Notes under the pieces: generated by a model
Told to the model about the DNA's origin: nothing
Database searches by the model: none
What the model saw: the letters and a program-made list of their open reading frames with translations, nothing else
Shown: positions 15,203-23,287 of the stretch, one piece after another
Layout of the letters: every line of letters begins with the position of its first letter
Position numbering within the stretch: the stretch's first letter is position 1
Translations under genes and position numbers: made by a program
NCBI RefSeq assembly: GCF_024699075.1
Contig: NZ_JAILQF010000306.1
Span: forward strand, 1 to 37,754
DNA from: Butyrivibrio sp.
Lineage (GTDB): Bacteria; Bacillota_A; Clostridia; Lachnospirales; Lachnospiraceae
Length of the DNA stretch: 37,754 nucleotides
Direction of reading: 5' to 3'

Positions 15203-17008
15203 ATGGCATTATTTCAAAAATCAATTATAATTGAATATAGAAATGGATTTTGTCAGAGGTATTATATGAAAGAACTTGAGTACCATGAACTCTTAATAGC
15301 TAAAGCCAATCACAGAGTTGTATCAACTGATCCTAAAATGTATGCTTTTCTTGAAGAAGACGATCACTCTCCTATAGAAGATCGCATGCCTTATGATGAT
15401 GCAGTAAGATTCAGAAGATTCGTAGCCTTAGAAGTAGAAGGATGGTTTGTAGTAAGACTTATCAAGGATGCAGAAGAAGTCTATTTTTATGCCCAGCTTA
15501 AAAATGATGATTCAGATGGATATTTTGTTCTTAGATTGATGGAGCTTTCCGCTCTTTTAAAGGAACATCACAAGCTTACCCAGAAAATAAGTTATAACGA
15601 AGCCATCTTCAAATTATTTGACTCAATTTTTTTCCTTTATGATGTCCACAGTGACACCATAAAGATTTTTGGTGCCGAAAGAAGTTTGCTCAAGAATGGA
15701 GAATATCCTCTGGAAGATTTTAAAAATATCATCCTCCAAAGAACTCCTGAAGATCAGAAATCCAAGATTCGTGACTTTTTTACTAAAATGCAGTCCAAAA
15801 CAGGACGTTTTGAAACCAGTATAGATTCAGATATCCTGTCTTTAAATTCAAATGCCACAAAGACTGTTTTTAAAGGTGCTTCAGTATACAATAACCTGGT
15901 TGTTGATTATATAGCCGGACTTATCCAGCAGGAATATGACCATTCATCAAATCCAGAACACGCAAGGCTTTTTGATCCTCTTACAGGAATTGCCAACAAA
16001 AGTGACATTACATCTTTTGCCATGAGCAGAATTGCTGAACACCCAAATGAAGAAACTACTATCGCTATTGTCGATATAGATTTTTTCAAAAATGAAAATG
16101 ACAGATACGGACACCAGTTTGGTGATGTTGTACTTCAAACAGTATCCCAGATACTTGTTGATGAAGTTGGTGATACAGGTGAAGTAGGACGTTTTGGCGG
16201 CGATGAATTCCTTATCGTTTTCACACAGATTACAAGTAAAGACGATTTAAGAGCAAGACTCAGAGGTTGTAAGAACTCTGTAAATTCAGCGTTTAGAGGT
16301 AAAGGCCCCACAGATACGACTTCTCTTACTCTTTCAATAGGAACTGCGACTTTTCCAAAAGATGCAAGCAATTATGATGATCTTTTTAGAATTGCTGACT
16401 ACTGCCTTTATATGGCCAAATTCAAAGGCAGAAACAGATATATCATGTACGAAAAAGAAAGGCATGCTCCCGTAAACGAGATCCTTTCCAAAAATCTCAT
16501 TGGATCTCAGCTTTCAAAAAGAGCTGATAAAAGTCCTGACGAGATGCTGATAGATATAATATATCAGCAAAAGCATGGTCTTCCGATCCCTGTTCAAACA
16601 GTGACAGATACATTTGCTTCTACCTGTAATATAGATAGTATCAAGATTTTCAAGGGTAATCCCAAAAAGCTTGTAATCTCATCAGGAGCCAAGGCATCCG
16701 AGGAGAATGATCTGTTGGATGATGAAAAGGCTGCTTTTATTGATAAATATGAAAACGAGCTTTTGCCCGATAAACAGTCCTTTTACATCTACAATCAGAT
16801 ACAAAGGATTGCTGATGAAGCCTCACCTTTCAAAGAATGGCTCAAAGAGCATAATATATTATCACTTATAGTGTTCAAATTCACGGATGTAACCGGAGAT
16901 GACTGCATAATGCTTTTTGAATCTCTTGGTTTCAGAACCCAGTGGAACCAGCTTCATCTAAAATATTATCATCTTCTGGTTGATATTTTGAGCGAAGAAA
17001 ATTTATAA
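15203..17008 (+). CDS. GGDEF diguanylate cyclase with flanking sensory regions
   Basis: 601 residues. The N-terminal 250 residues look like two PAS-type domains with no TM helix. The GGDEF domain (about 255-415) starts with the usual DPLTGIANK and carries an intact active site, GRFGGDEF (329-336), with metal ligand D291 in IVDIDFFKNEND. The inhibitory RxxD site nine residues before is missing (GDTGEVGRF), so product inhibition is not expected. The C-terminal 180 residues resemble a GAF-like domain. It should make c-di-GMP in the cytosol. Start choice is uncertain: ATG 15203 has no clear ribosome site, while ATG 15266 has AGAGGT 6 bases upstream; I kept the longer form because residues 1-21 look protein-like. 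The MATE gene follows 53 bp later. Confidence 0.88.
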   Translation: MALFQKSIIIEYRNGFCQRYYMKELEYHELLIAKANHRVVSTDPKMYAFLEEDDHSPIEDRMPYDDAVRFRRFVALEVEGWFVVRLIKDAEEVYFYAQLKNDDSDGYFVLRLMELSALLKEHHKLTQKISYNEAIFKLFDSIFFLYDVHSDTIKIFGAERSLLKNGEYPLEDFKNIILQRTPEDQKSKIRDFFTKMQSKTGRFETSIDSDILSLNSNATKTVFKGASVYNNLVVDYIAGLIQQEYDHSSNPEHARLFDPLTGIANKSDITSFAMSRIAEHPNEETTIAIVDIDFFKNENDRYGHQFGDVVLQTVSQILVDEVGDTGEVGRFGGDEFLIVFTQITSKDDLRARLRGCKNSVNSAFRGKGPTDTTSLTLSIGTATFPKDASNYDDLFRIADYCLYMAKFKGRNRYIMYEKERHAPVNEILSKNLIGSQLSKRADKSPDEMLIDIIYQQKHGLPIPVQTVTDTFASTCNIDSIKIFKGNPKKLVISSGAKASEENDLLDDEKAAFIDKYENELLPDKQSFYIYNQIQRIADEASPFKEWLKEHNILSLIVFKFTDVTGDDCIMLFESLGFRTQWNQLHLKYYHLLVDILSEENL

Positions 17009-17014
17009 TGGTAC

Positions 17015-17036
17015 ATGTGTCTTGTTTATGACACAT
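17015..17036. repeat. Inverted repeat between the GGDEF and MATE genes
   Basis: ATGTGTC (17015-17021) and GACACAT (17030-17036), 8-base spacer. It could be an operator for the exporter or an mRNA hairpin. No T run follows, so it is not an intrinsic terminator. Confidence 0.45.
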
Positions 17037-17061
17037 ATATCATTATAAAGGAAGTACAATC

Positions 17062-18429
17062 ATGGACAACAAAACACAAAACCCCTTAGGAAGTAAAAAG
17101 ATATCAACGCTTCTTAAGGAATTCGCTATACCAAGCATCATAGCTATGCTTGTTAGTTCTCTATACAATGTAGTCGATCAGCTTTTTATAGGCCAGAAGA
17201 TAGGCGAACTTGGTAATGCTGCTACCAATGTAGTATATCCGCTTGTTCCTGCCTGTATTGCGACCGCTCTTTTATTTGGTATCGGCGGAGCTTCTAATTT
17301 CAATCTTTCAATGGGACGCGGACAGAAGGATGGTGCTAAATACTTTATAGGAAATGCCGCTTTTATGGCATTTTTCATTGGAAGTATTATAGCTATATTC
17401 TCCGAAATCACTTGTTCTAACCTGTTAGTATTCTTTGGTGCTTCTATCAAAGTATATCCGCTTGCAGAAAGCTATTTAAGAGTAACAGCTATCGGCTTTC
17501 CATTCCTTATCTTCTCTTCATGTGCCACTCATCTTATAAGAGCTGACGGAAGTCCCAAGTATTCAATGAAGATGAACCTTGCAGGCGCAATAACCAACAT
17601 TATCCTTGACTATGTATTCATCTTTATATTCGGATGGGGTATGTTCGGCGTTGGATTTGCAACTATAATAGGCCAGATCCTGTCTGCTGTTATGGGTGCT
17701 GCATATCTTAGAAAGTACAAGACTGTAAAGCTTGATATATCATCTTTTATCCCAAAAGGGGAAGTTGTTTTTAGGATAGCTTCACTCGGAGCAGCTAACT
17801 GCTTCAATCAGCTTGCTATGATGATCCTTGCTATAGTACTTAATAAGAGTCTGAACTACTACGGCGGTCTGTCACAGTATGGCACAGATATACCTCTTGC
17901 TGTATCAGGCGTATCTTTAAAATGTATGCAGATAATGATGGCTTTTGTAATCGGCCTTTCACAAGGTCTCCAGCCTATAGCAAGCTTTAACTACGGCGCA
18001 CAAAAGTATGCAAGAGTTAAAGAAGCCCTGTTCGGTGCTTTAAAAGCAGGAGCTGTGATCAGTATTATCGGATTCCTTATCTTCCAGATATTCCCTTATC
18101 AGGTAATAGAAATGTTTGGTAAAGGATCAAAAGAATACTTTGAATTCGGTGTTAAATATATAAGAATTTACTATCTGTTCCTCTTTACATATTTCATACA
18201 GCCTATAGTTTCAAACTTCTTCTCTGCTATTGGCAAACCGGTAATGGGAATATTCCTGTCACTTACAAGACAGGTAATCTTCTTCCTGCCGCTACTGCTT
18301 ATCCTTCCTTTATTCTTTGGAATAAACGGAATCCTTTATGCAGGAGCAGTAACAGATTTTATAGCTTCAACTGTATGTACGATAATAGGACTTAAAGAGA
18401 TCACAAAGCCCAAATATTCCAGTAAATAA
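17062..18429 (+). CDS. MATE-family efflux transporter
   Basis: 455 residues with about 12 TM helices, the standard MATE length. The family opening LLKEFAIPSIIAMLVSSLYN followed by VVDQLFIGQKIGELGNAA is clear, and the internal repeat is visible in the second half (FVIGLSQGLQPIASFNYGAQ). It exports organic cations or drugs using Na+ or H+. The ribosome site AAAGGAAG lies 8 bases before ATG. It is likely cotranscribed with the diguanylate cyclase, though the inverted repeat between them may mark independent control. Substrate unknown. Confidence 0.93.
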   Translation: MDNKTQNPLGSKKISTLLKEFAIPSIIAMLVSSLYNVVDQLFIGQKIGELGNAATNVVYPLVPACIATALLFGIGGASNFNLSMGRGQKDGAKYFIGNAAFMAFFIGSIIAIFSEITCSNLLVFFGASIKVYPLAESYLRVTAIGFPFLIFSSCATHLIRADGSPKYSMKMNLAGAITNIILDYVFIFIFGWGMFGVGFATIIGQILSAVMGAAYLRKYKTVKLDISSFIPKGEVVFRIASLGAANCFNQLAMMILAIVLNKSLNYYGGLSQYGTDIPLAVSGVSLKCMQIMMAFVIGLSQGLQPIASFNYGAQKYARVKEALFGALKAGAVISIIGFLIFQIFPYQVIEMFGKGSKEYFEFGVKYIRIYYLFLFTYFIQPIVSNFFSAIGKPVMGIFLSLTRQVIFFLPLLLILPLFFGINGILYAGAVTDFIASTVCTIIGLKEITKPKYSSK

Positions 18430-18436
18430 TAATAGT

Positions 18437-18476
18437 AAAAAGTTCACTGCACAAAACTTTTGCAGTGAACTTTTTT
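18437..18476. terminator. Bidirectional terminator (MATE / ABC ATPase)
   Basis: AGTTCACTGCA (18441-18451) pairs with TGCAGTGAACT (18461-18471). It is flanked by A5 and T6, so it can end the MATE transcript and the convergent ABC gene, whose stop codon touches it. Confidence 0.9.
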
Positions 18477-18477
18477 A

Positions 18478-19056
18478 TTACAGTCTAAAATTCTTGTATG
18501 CCTCAAGGCCTTCTGTTGTCCTTTGTGCATACACTATTCCCTTATGGCCTGCTGCCTCTTTTATAAAGGCTATAGCCTTATCTCTTTTTGAAGGAGTAAG
18601 TCCTCTGAAGGGTTCATCCATTATAAGCACATCAGAAGGAATACAACATGCCCTTACGATACATATACATCTTCTGACATCTTCAGGAAGCTTTATAACC
18701 GGTATTCCAAGATATTCCTCTCCGATCAGCGCCCTGAGCTCTTCTCCGGCCCTTCTTTCAGAATATCTGTTATTTACTAATACTATATTTTCTTCTGCAG
18801 TAAAATACTCGCAAAGTCTGTCTTCCTGAAATACAACGCCGGCATTAACCCTGTCGTACTTATAATCTCCAAGAAGTGATACACCTCCCTTATCGGGCTT
18901 TTTAAGGCCAAGTACTATATCTATAAGAGAAGACTTGCCGCTTCCCTCAGGCCCTGTCAATGCCCAGGTATCATCAGAGCTTATCTCCCAGGTTACGTTA
19001 TCGAGTATGGTTTTACCATCTATATTTAAGGTTATATTCTTAGCTTCAATTGTCAT
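18478..19056 (-). CDS. Orphan ABC ATPase with degenerate signature (NitT/TauT-like)
   Basis: 192 residues, shorter than usual for an ABC subunit (about 230-260). Walker A GPEGSGKS (35-42), Q-loop glutamine in VVFQEDRL (Q77) and Walker B VLIMDEP (143-149) are intact. The signature LSGGxxQR is replaced by LPEDVRR (123-129), and the switch histidine is replaced by Gln178 in VYAQRT. Such changes usually abolish or alter ATP hydrolysis. No full permease or binding protein is near; upstream lies only a 47-residue ORF that looks like a permease coupling segment. The layout suggests a decayed NitT/TauT/thiamine-type importer or an ATPase with a new role. Ribosome site AAGGA is 10 bases from the ATG. 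Confidence 0.75.
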   Translation of the reverse strand: MTIEAKNITLNIDGKTILDNVTWEISSDDTWALTGPEGSGKSSLIDIVLGLKKPDKGGVSLLGDYKYDRVNAGVVFQEDRLCEYFTAEENIVLVNNRYSERRAGEELRALIGEEYLGIPVIKLPEDVRRCICIVRACCIPSDVLIMDEPFRGLTPSKRDKAIAFIKEAAGHKGIVYAQRTTEGLEAYKNFRL

Positions 19057-19177
19057 TATTTATTATGTCCTTATTATCTGTTTTTTATCTTTTGATCTTT
19101 CAGTATTTACTTTTTTCTTTCCGTTTTGATCTTAAGATTATCTGTTCTTATGATCTTCTTGTATATCTTTTTCAGTT

Positions 19178-19321
19178 TTATCTGACATTGGTCTTATTAT
19201 CTTCAAGCCTTTTTTTGTACATGCCGGGAAACATTGCCGGAAGATATATGTATTTTATTCTTGTCATAAAAGAAAGGTGATATATATCAGCCATCTCTAT
19301 CATTTTGGGATCTACTTTCAT
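19178..19321 (-). CDS. 47-residue ORF matching only an ABC permease EAA (coupling) segment
   Basis: ATG 19319-19321 with AAGGAG 9 bases upstream; stop TAA at 19178-19180. The stretch MIEMADIYHLSFMTRIKYIY followed by LPAMFP matches the EAA motif of NitT/TauT-type ABC permeases (EAAxxxGxxxxxxxxxIxLPxxxP), the loop that docks on the ATPase. There are no TM helices, and the sequence becomes Lys-rich and ends at once. It precedes the ATPase gene by 121 bp. Most simply it is the remnant of a lost permease gene, but the good ribosome site leaves open a translated micro-protein. Further in-frame codons after the stop are also Lys-rich and degenerate. Confidence 0.55.
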   Translation of the reverse strand: MKVDPKMIEMADIYHLSFMTRIKYIYLPAMFPGMYKKRLEDNKTNVR

Positions 19322-19354
19322 GCTCTTTATCTCCTTATATAAGAAAATTTAATC

Positions 19355-19383
19355 TTGCGTGATATGCTCTAATATGCTATTAT
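19355..19383 (+). promoter_or_regulatory. Predicted promoter of tRNA-Leu
   Basis: TTGCGT (19355-19360), 17-base spacer, TATTAT (19378-19383), 15 bp before the tRNA 5' end. Confidence 0.5.
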
Positions 19384-19398
19384 TATGGAGTTGCAAAC

Positions 19399-19482
19399 GC
19401 CGGTGTGTCGGAATTGGCAGACGAGGCAGACTCAAAATCTGTTTGGGGCAACTCAGTGCGGGTTCAAGTCCCGCCACCGGCA
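19399..19482 (+). tRNA. tRNA-Leu (anticodon CAA)
   Basis: 84 nt. Acceptor stem GCCGGTG (19399-19405) pairs with CACCGGC (19475-19481). The anticodon loop CTCAAAA gives anticodon CAA, reading UUG leucine codons. The long variable arm (TTGGGGCAACTCA region) is typical of class II tRNAs, and the T arm contains GGTTCAAGTCC. CCA is not encoded. Confidence 0.95.
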
Positions 19483-19486
19483 TTTT

Positions 19487-19525
19487 AAAGGAATTCACAG
19501 CTTTACTGCTTTGAATTCCTTTTTT
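19487..19525 (+). terminator. Terminator of tRNA-Leu
   Basis: AAAGGAATTC (19487-19496) pairs with GAATTCCTTT (19513-19522), followed by a T run on the plus strand. Confidence 0.85.
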
Positions 19526-19548
19526 GTTTTTCACGCTTTAATATCTGT

Positions 19549-21558
19549 CTAATAGAAAATATTAAAACTCCAGATCTTCCCCCATTCATAAGCCCAGGTA
19601 ACTGAGTCATCTGCTTCTATCCTGGACTTTATATCTGTAAACTTTCTGACTTCATTTTCACCTATCTGAGCCTTCTCGCCATAGGCATAGTCTATATTCA
19701 TCGTTACAGACATATTATCGAGTGCGTATTTTTCTTCACCTGTATATTTGTTGTAAGCTTGTGTCAAAGCATTGTCATCAACATCTGTCATTGTAATACT
19801 TATTCTTTTAAGACTATGATCCTCAGTATCTATATAAGCTGTAACAACAGCTTTGGGAACAAGACCATATGAATTTATAAAATTTTGTGGTATGTCCTCA
19901 TAGATATTAAGCTCATCAAGTACTGATAATACAGATGATACGCTCATCTGAGTACTCATTTTATAGCAATAGCTACCATCTATCTTGGTCTTGTCTTCTG
20001 CTATCTGCATAGTCTCATTAAGACAGGATGCTTTTAAAAGCATTGGGATAATGTATGAGACATAGTTATTATCAAGCTCAAAAGAGGAAGATTTATTTTT
20101 GCCGAGCTTATATGTATTGCCCTTTAAATGATCCATGATCATATATGCCACATATCCATATCCTCTACTACTTGTATTCTTTACATACAGACAGTCGTCC
20201 TGACCTGACCACACTTCCACAGTCTCATCATTACTGTAAGCTGAAGGATAAGATGTAGTATAGGTATAGTACTTCCTGTAATTCACATTGGTCTTTATTG
20301 TCAGCTTTACTTTCTCTTCTTGAGCAAGATCCTGATTTACTTCTTCAATAAGATAAGCTGTAGTTATCCTCGTCTTATGGCTTGTATAAAGAAGCGCTGA
20401 GCTTAAACATACAATAAGAAATACAGCTGCTGCAATAAGTGCTATCAGCTTTTTTCTTTTGCCCTTCTTTATTGTATCTTCTTTCTTGTTGTCAAGATCA
20501 GGATTTAAACTAACCATTCCTGATATACCATCTAGTAAATTTAGCTTGATCCCATCTTCCGGATCTATGAACTGCTCAGGTTTGATAACGGGGACACGAA
20601 GCTCCATCTCATCTTCAAGCTGCTTCATTGATCTTGTTCTATATTTAGGATTTAATACAAGTCCATGCATAAGAGCATCTTCCTGTCCGCCAAGTATCAC
20701 CGCTCCAAGTTTTGAAGGTCTTTCAAGCTTATCATTACCGGTTCTTTCATTGGCACTTACAGGATTAACTCCTGTTAGCATGTAATAGAAGGTCGCACAA
20801 AAAGAATATACGTCTGTCCAGGGTCCTGTCTTTACGCCTTTTTGATACTGTTCTATAGGAGAATAACCTTCTCTTAAGACCAGAATCTCATCATCATCAT
20901 CACTACTACTGTCATAGCGGCTTGCAGAGCCAAAATCAAGGAGCTTGGCTCTTCCATCAGGAAGCACCATGATATTGGAAGGGCTGATATCACGATGAAT
21001 AAGCCCCCTTTCGTGTATACGCTCAAGGACGCTTATAACAGGGCTTAACATCTTATAGCAGAACTCAAAATCCACATAAGGATTACGCTTTCTGAACTGC
21101 TCAAGAGTCATTCCCTCAAGATATTCCATAACTATATATACTGTATCGTTTTGATTGAATATATCACTGACTCTTACTACACCCGGGTTATCGGCAAAGT
21201 CTCCAAGTGTACGTGCTTCAAGAAGGCACTTGTCCTTTTCGTGATCATAGACAGATTTCTTAGACTGGTTGATCAGAACTATATTATCAGATACAGATGT
21301 ATCTCTTGTCACAAGACGATCAGGATAATATTCCTTGATAGCAACCTTCATATCAAGGCGCAGATCACAACAGCTATAAGTTATGCCGAATCCGCCCTGA
21401 CCAATAGCTGCTCCTATATAATATCTGTCCTGCAGAACCGTTCCGATCTGCAGCATATATTTCTCATTTTTTACCTGAACATCTTTTCCGCAAAAACCGC
21501 AATGGGCAAAGTCATCAGGTATCATTTCCTGACAATACGGACATCTGATACTCCCCAA
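19549..21558 (-). CDS. Membrane Ser/Thr protein kinase with N-terminal zinc ribbon, T7SS-linked
   Basis: 669 residues. A zinc ribbon (CPYCQ...CGFCG, 6-24) precedes a kinase domain (about 45-325). Catalytic parts are intact: Gly-rich loop GQGGFG (53-58), Lys75 in VAIKEYY, HRD loop IHRDISPSN (187-195) and DFG at 208-210. An acidic Ser/Asp insert follows DFG, and the P+1 region reads GYSPIEQY. One TM helix lies at about 371-391. The external part (about 400-669) is mostly beta with no recognised name, perhaps a LolA/LppX-like fold. The start is TTG (21556-21558) with GGAGG 9 bases upstream; the nearby ATG is closed at once by TAA. It is the last gene of the run and 32 bp after the FHA gene, whose product could read its phosphothreonines. 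Its topology recalls EssB/YukC (kinase-fold domain, TM, external domain), but EssB is a pseudokinase. Confidence 0.88.
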   Translation of the reverse strand: MGSIRCPYCQEMIPDDFAHCGFCGKDVQVKNEKYMLQIGTVLQDRYYIGAAIGQGGFGITYSCCDLRLDMKVAIKEYYPDRLVTRDTSVSDNIVLINQSKKSVYDHEKDKCLLEARTLGDFADNPGVVRVSDIFNQNDTVYIVMEYLEGMTLEQFRKRNPYVDFEFCYKMLSPVISVLERIHERGLIHRDISPSNIMVLPDGRAKLLDFGSASRYDSSSDDDDEILVLREGYSPIEQYQKGVKTGPWTDVYSFCATFYYMLTGVNPVSANERTGNDKLERPSKLGAVILGGQEDALMHGLVLNPKYRTRSMKQLEDEMELRVPVIKPEQFIDPEDGIKLNLLDGISGMVSLNPDLDNKKEDTIKKGKRKKLIALIAAAVFLIVCLSSALLYTSHKTRITTAYLIEEVNQDLAQEEKVKLTIKTNVNYRKYYTYTTSYPSAYSNDETVEVWSGQDDCLYVKNTSSRGYGYVAYMIMDHLKGNTYKLGKNKSSSFELDNNYVSYIIPMLLKASCLNETMQIAEDKTKIDGSYCYKMSTQMSVSSVLSVLDELNIYEDIPQNFINSYGLVPKAVVTAYIDTEDHSLKRISITMTDVDDNALTQAYNKYTGEEKYALDNMSVTMNIDYAYGEKAQIGENEVRKFTDIKSRIEADDSVTWAYEWGKIWSFNIFY

Positions 21559-21590
21559 TTATGCCATCCTCCACTTGCTGCTAAAATATC

Positions 21591-22142
21591 TCAAGCAAAT
21601 TTAATACTTAGTCTGATATTCCCCACAATTAATTCTGTTCCAGAATAGATAGCAGCACTCTCTTCTATCTTCTGACCATTTACAATAATGGGATTAGTTC
21701 TGCTCTTATTCTCGATATAAGTCTTACTTCCGGAAGGATAGATACGACAATGAACACTTGAAACAGTATCATCATAATCAAGACATACCTGATTGCTCTT
21801 ATCATAACCTATATTAATTCCGGCGTCTGTCAAAGGCATTTCAAATTTAATTTCAGGTCTGTCCATATCATCTATCCAGACCTTTCCTGGTGAATCAAAA
21901 AGAAGGATCGTATCTCCTGACTCTCTGTCACCAAGATCTACAAACTTTGTACGATGAACGTTATCACCGTTATCTTTATTATTACCGGTACTGTTTTTGG
22001 GTACACTTGTCTTTTCTGCTTTCTTATTACCGCTTTCTGCAGAATTATTTTTTATATAAACAAGAAGTACGATTATGAAAGCTATAAGAAGTACGATTAT
22101 AGCAATCAATACATACCAGTATTTTTGAACCATTTCTATCAT
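21591..22142 (-). CDS. Membrane-anchored FHA-domain protein
   Basis: 183 residues. A TM helix (about 8-30, YVLIAIIVLLIAFIIVLLVY) is followed by a Ser/Asn/Lys-rich linker and a C-terminal FHA domain (about 85-183). FHA marks are VSSVHCRIY (the S-x-x-H motif) and the later ENKSRTNPIIVNG, though the usual GR of the first loop is GY here. FHA domains bind phosphothreonine, and the next gene is a Ser/Thr kinase, so the pair probably signals together. The start ATG has AAAGGAT upstream and lies 2 bases after the stop of the WXG gene. T7SSb loci often use FHA domains in EssC; a separate anchored FHA protein is an addition here. Confidence 0.88.
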   Translation of the reverse strand: MIEMVQKYWYVLIAIIVLLIAFIIVLLVYIKNNSAESGNKKAEKTSVPKNSTGNNKDNGDNVHRTKFVDLGDRESGDTILLFDSPGKVWIDDMDRPEIKFEMPLTDAGINIGYDKSNQVCLDYDDTVSSVHCRIYPSGSKTYIENKSRTNPIIVNGQKIEESAAIYSGTELIVGNIRLSIKFA

Positions 22143-22144
22143 TT

Positions 22145-22411
22145 TCAGATCCTTTCGCTTTTAGAAAGAAGATATCTCATCTGTTCTGCAAGCTTAACTG
22201 TTTTATCAAGATCGTCTTTCAGGGCGTCTGCAATAACATTTTCCTTAATACGGAACATGTCAGCTTCTTCGCCCTTCCATGAATCAAAAGTTTTCTCATC
22301 ACTATCCTGAATTACATATAGTACATCCTTTTTAATGGCATCGGCAAGTTCTTCGATCTTCAATGCCTTATCTTTAAGTACTTCAGGAGTTATAGACTTA
22401 TTATCAATCAT
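22145..22411 (-). CDS. WXG100-family protein (EsxA/EsxB-like)
   Basis: 88 residues from ATG 22409-22411 (GAGGTG 7 bases upstream; a TTG one codon earlier also exists). Two helices flank the turn SWKGEEADMF, a clear W-x-G motif at about residue 45, the normal place in WXG100 proteins. The C-terminus is a charged helix. WXG100 proteins are small secreted helical-hairpin substrates or structural partners of type VII secretion. It lies in a tight run with three other small helical ORFs. Confidence 0.88.
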   Translation of the reverse strand: MIDNKSITPEVLKDKALKIEELADAIKKDVLYVIQDSDEKTFDSWKGEEADMFRIKENVIADALKDDLDKTVKLAEQMRYLLSKSERI

Positions 22412-22427
22412 CAAAACACCTCTATCA

Positions 22428-22631
22428 TCAGTCTAAAAGATCAGAATCAAATACTTCTGTCTTTGTGGTTGCATTAGCAGTTTCAGGAAAGTGCTCAGCA
22501 TAATCCTGCGCATCATCAATGATATCTGCAAAGATTTCCTGATGCACCTTGGAGCTTTCGCTTCTCCAATAACCATTCATGTTCTTAACTGTATTCTTTA
22601 ACTCTTCTATCTCTTTTTTCATATTGCTCAT
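22428..22631 (-). CDS. Small helical protein, WXG-like, T7SS-linked
   Basis: 67 residues. The second half has NMNGYWRSESSKVHQEIFAD, where the Trp sits as in the WXG turn but followed by Arg-Ser. The first helix is short (about 17 residues), so it is half the usual length on that side. The C-terminal tail is acidic. Ribosome site AAGGAAG upstream. It is likely a WXG100-superfamily partner, possibly forming a heterodimer with the adjacent WXG protein. Confidence 0.7.
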   Translation of the reverse strand: MSNMKKEIEELKNTVKNMNGYWRSESSKVHQEIFADIIDDAQDYAEHFPETANATTKTEVFDSDLLD

Positions 22632-22654
22632 AGTATGTCACTTCCTTAATGCAT

Positions 22655-22891
22655 TTACTCTACACTTATAGCAGCAATAACATCACGAACTTCGTTCTGC
22701 ATTCTTTTGTAATTGTCAGCAGCAAAACGCACACAGCGGCTATATTCCTCAAGGCCATTTACAACGTTGTCACCCTGTTCTTTCAAGCCCTCTGGTTCAT
22801 CACTTCTTAAGTTACGGATTCTTGTAAGATGCTCTGAAACAGACTGTGAATCACGTACGAGCTGATCTATATCCACTTCTATTCTACTCAT
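22655..22891 (-). CDS. Small helical protein, T7SS-linked, no WXG motif
   Basis: 78 residues, mostly helical: SRIEVDIDQLVRDSQSVSEH and, later, EEYSRCVRFAADNYKRMQNE with a Gly-Asp break between. The layout is that of an ESAT-6-type helical hairpin, but the Trp of the turn is missing. The start ATG overlaps the stop of the previous gene by 8 bases and has GGAGG upstream, so the two are coupled. Its substrate or chaperone role is inferred from context. Confidence 0.68.
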   Translation of the reverse strand: MSRIEVDIDQLVRDSQSVSEHLTRIRNLRSDEPEGLKEQGDNVVNGLEEYSRCVRFAADNYKRMQNEVRDVIAAISVE

Positions 22892-23279
22892 TTGTGTCTC
22901 CTCCTATTTTCTGAAGATTGTCACCACGAACAACTCGCTCATAGGAAGAACGAAGAGGTTCAAGATCATTGAGAATTCCAAGTTCTCTTCCTTTGATGAT
23001 AAAGCCTGTTCCGTCTGAATGATCAGTTATAAGCTTCTCACCATCTTCATATATTCTTGATATACTGTGAAGTGCCATGCCTGTCTGTCTTATCATAAGG
23101 ATATCCTTAATAAGACAAGCATTGATCTCACGTGCATTTGTACATATATCATCTAGTCCATCATAGGCTTCGAGCTCCTTGATAAGTCTCTGAAGCTCAA
23201 GTGATCTTTCTTCCAGCTTCTTGCAGATCTTCACTCTGCTGTCAGCTGCTTCTTTTAAGACGTCTGTATCTACTCTCAT
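22884..23279 (-). CDS. Helical protein, T7SS-linked, unknown family
   Basis: 131 residues, largely alpha-helical with heptad-like patterns (RVKICKKLEERSLELQRLIK, then IKDILMIRQTGMALHSISRI). The C-terminal 40 residues are less regular. No TM helix or signal. AGGAG site 6 bases before ATG; overlaps the next gene by 8 bases. It could be a longer substrate-like or LXG-chaperone-like partner, but I do not recognise it. Confidence 0.68.
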   Translation of the reverse strand: MRVDTDVLKEAADSRVKICKKLEERSLELQRLIKELEAYDGLDDICTNAREINACLIKDILMIRQTGMALHSISRIYEDGEKLITDHSDGTGFIIKGRELGILNDLEPLRSSYERVVRGDNLQKIGGDTNE

Positions 23280-23287
23280 ATCTACTC

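Noticed and set aside
17022..17049. Possible separate MATE promoter TTGTTT-N16-TATAAA
   Set aside because: The -10 box overlaps the ribosome site of the MATE gene, so a transcript from it would lack that site.
19349..19534. 61-codon minus-strand ORF across the tRNA region
   Set aside because: It is the antisense of tRNA-Leu; the peptide with AGLEPALSCPKQ is a well-known artefact of tRNA antisense translation.
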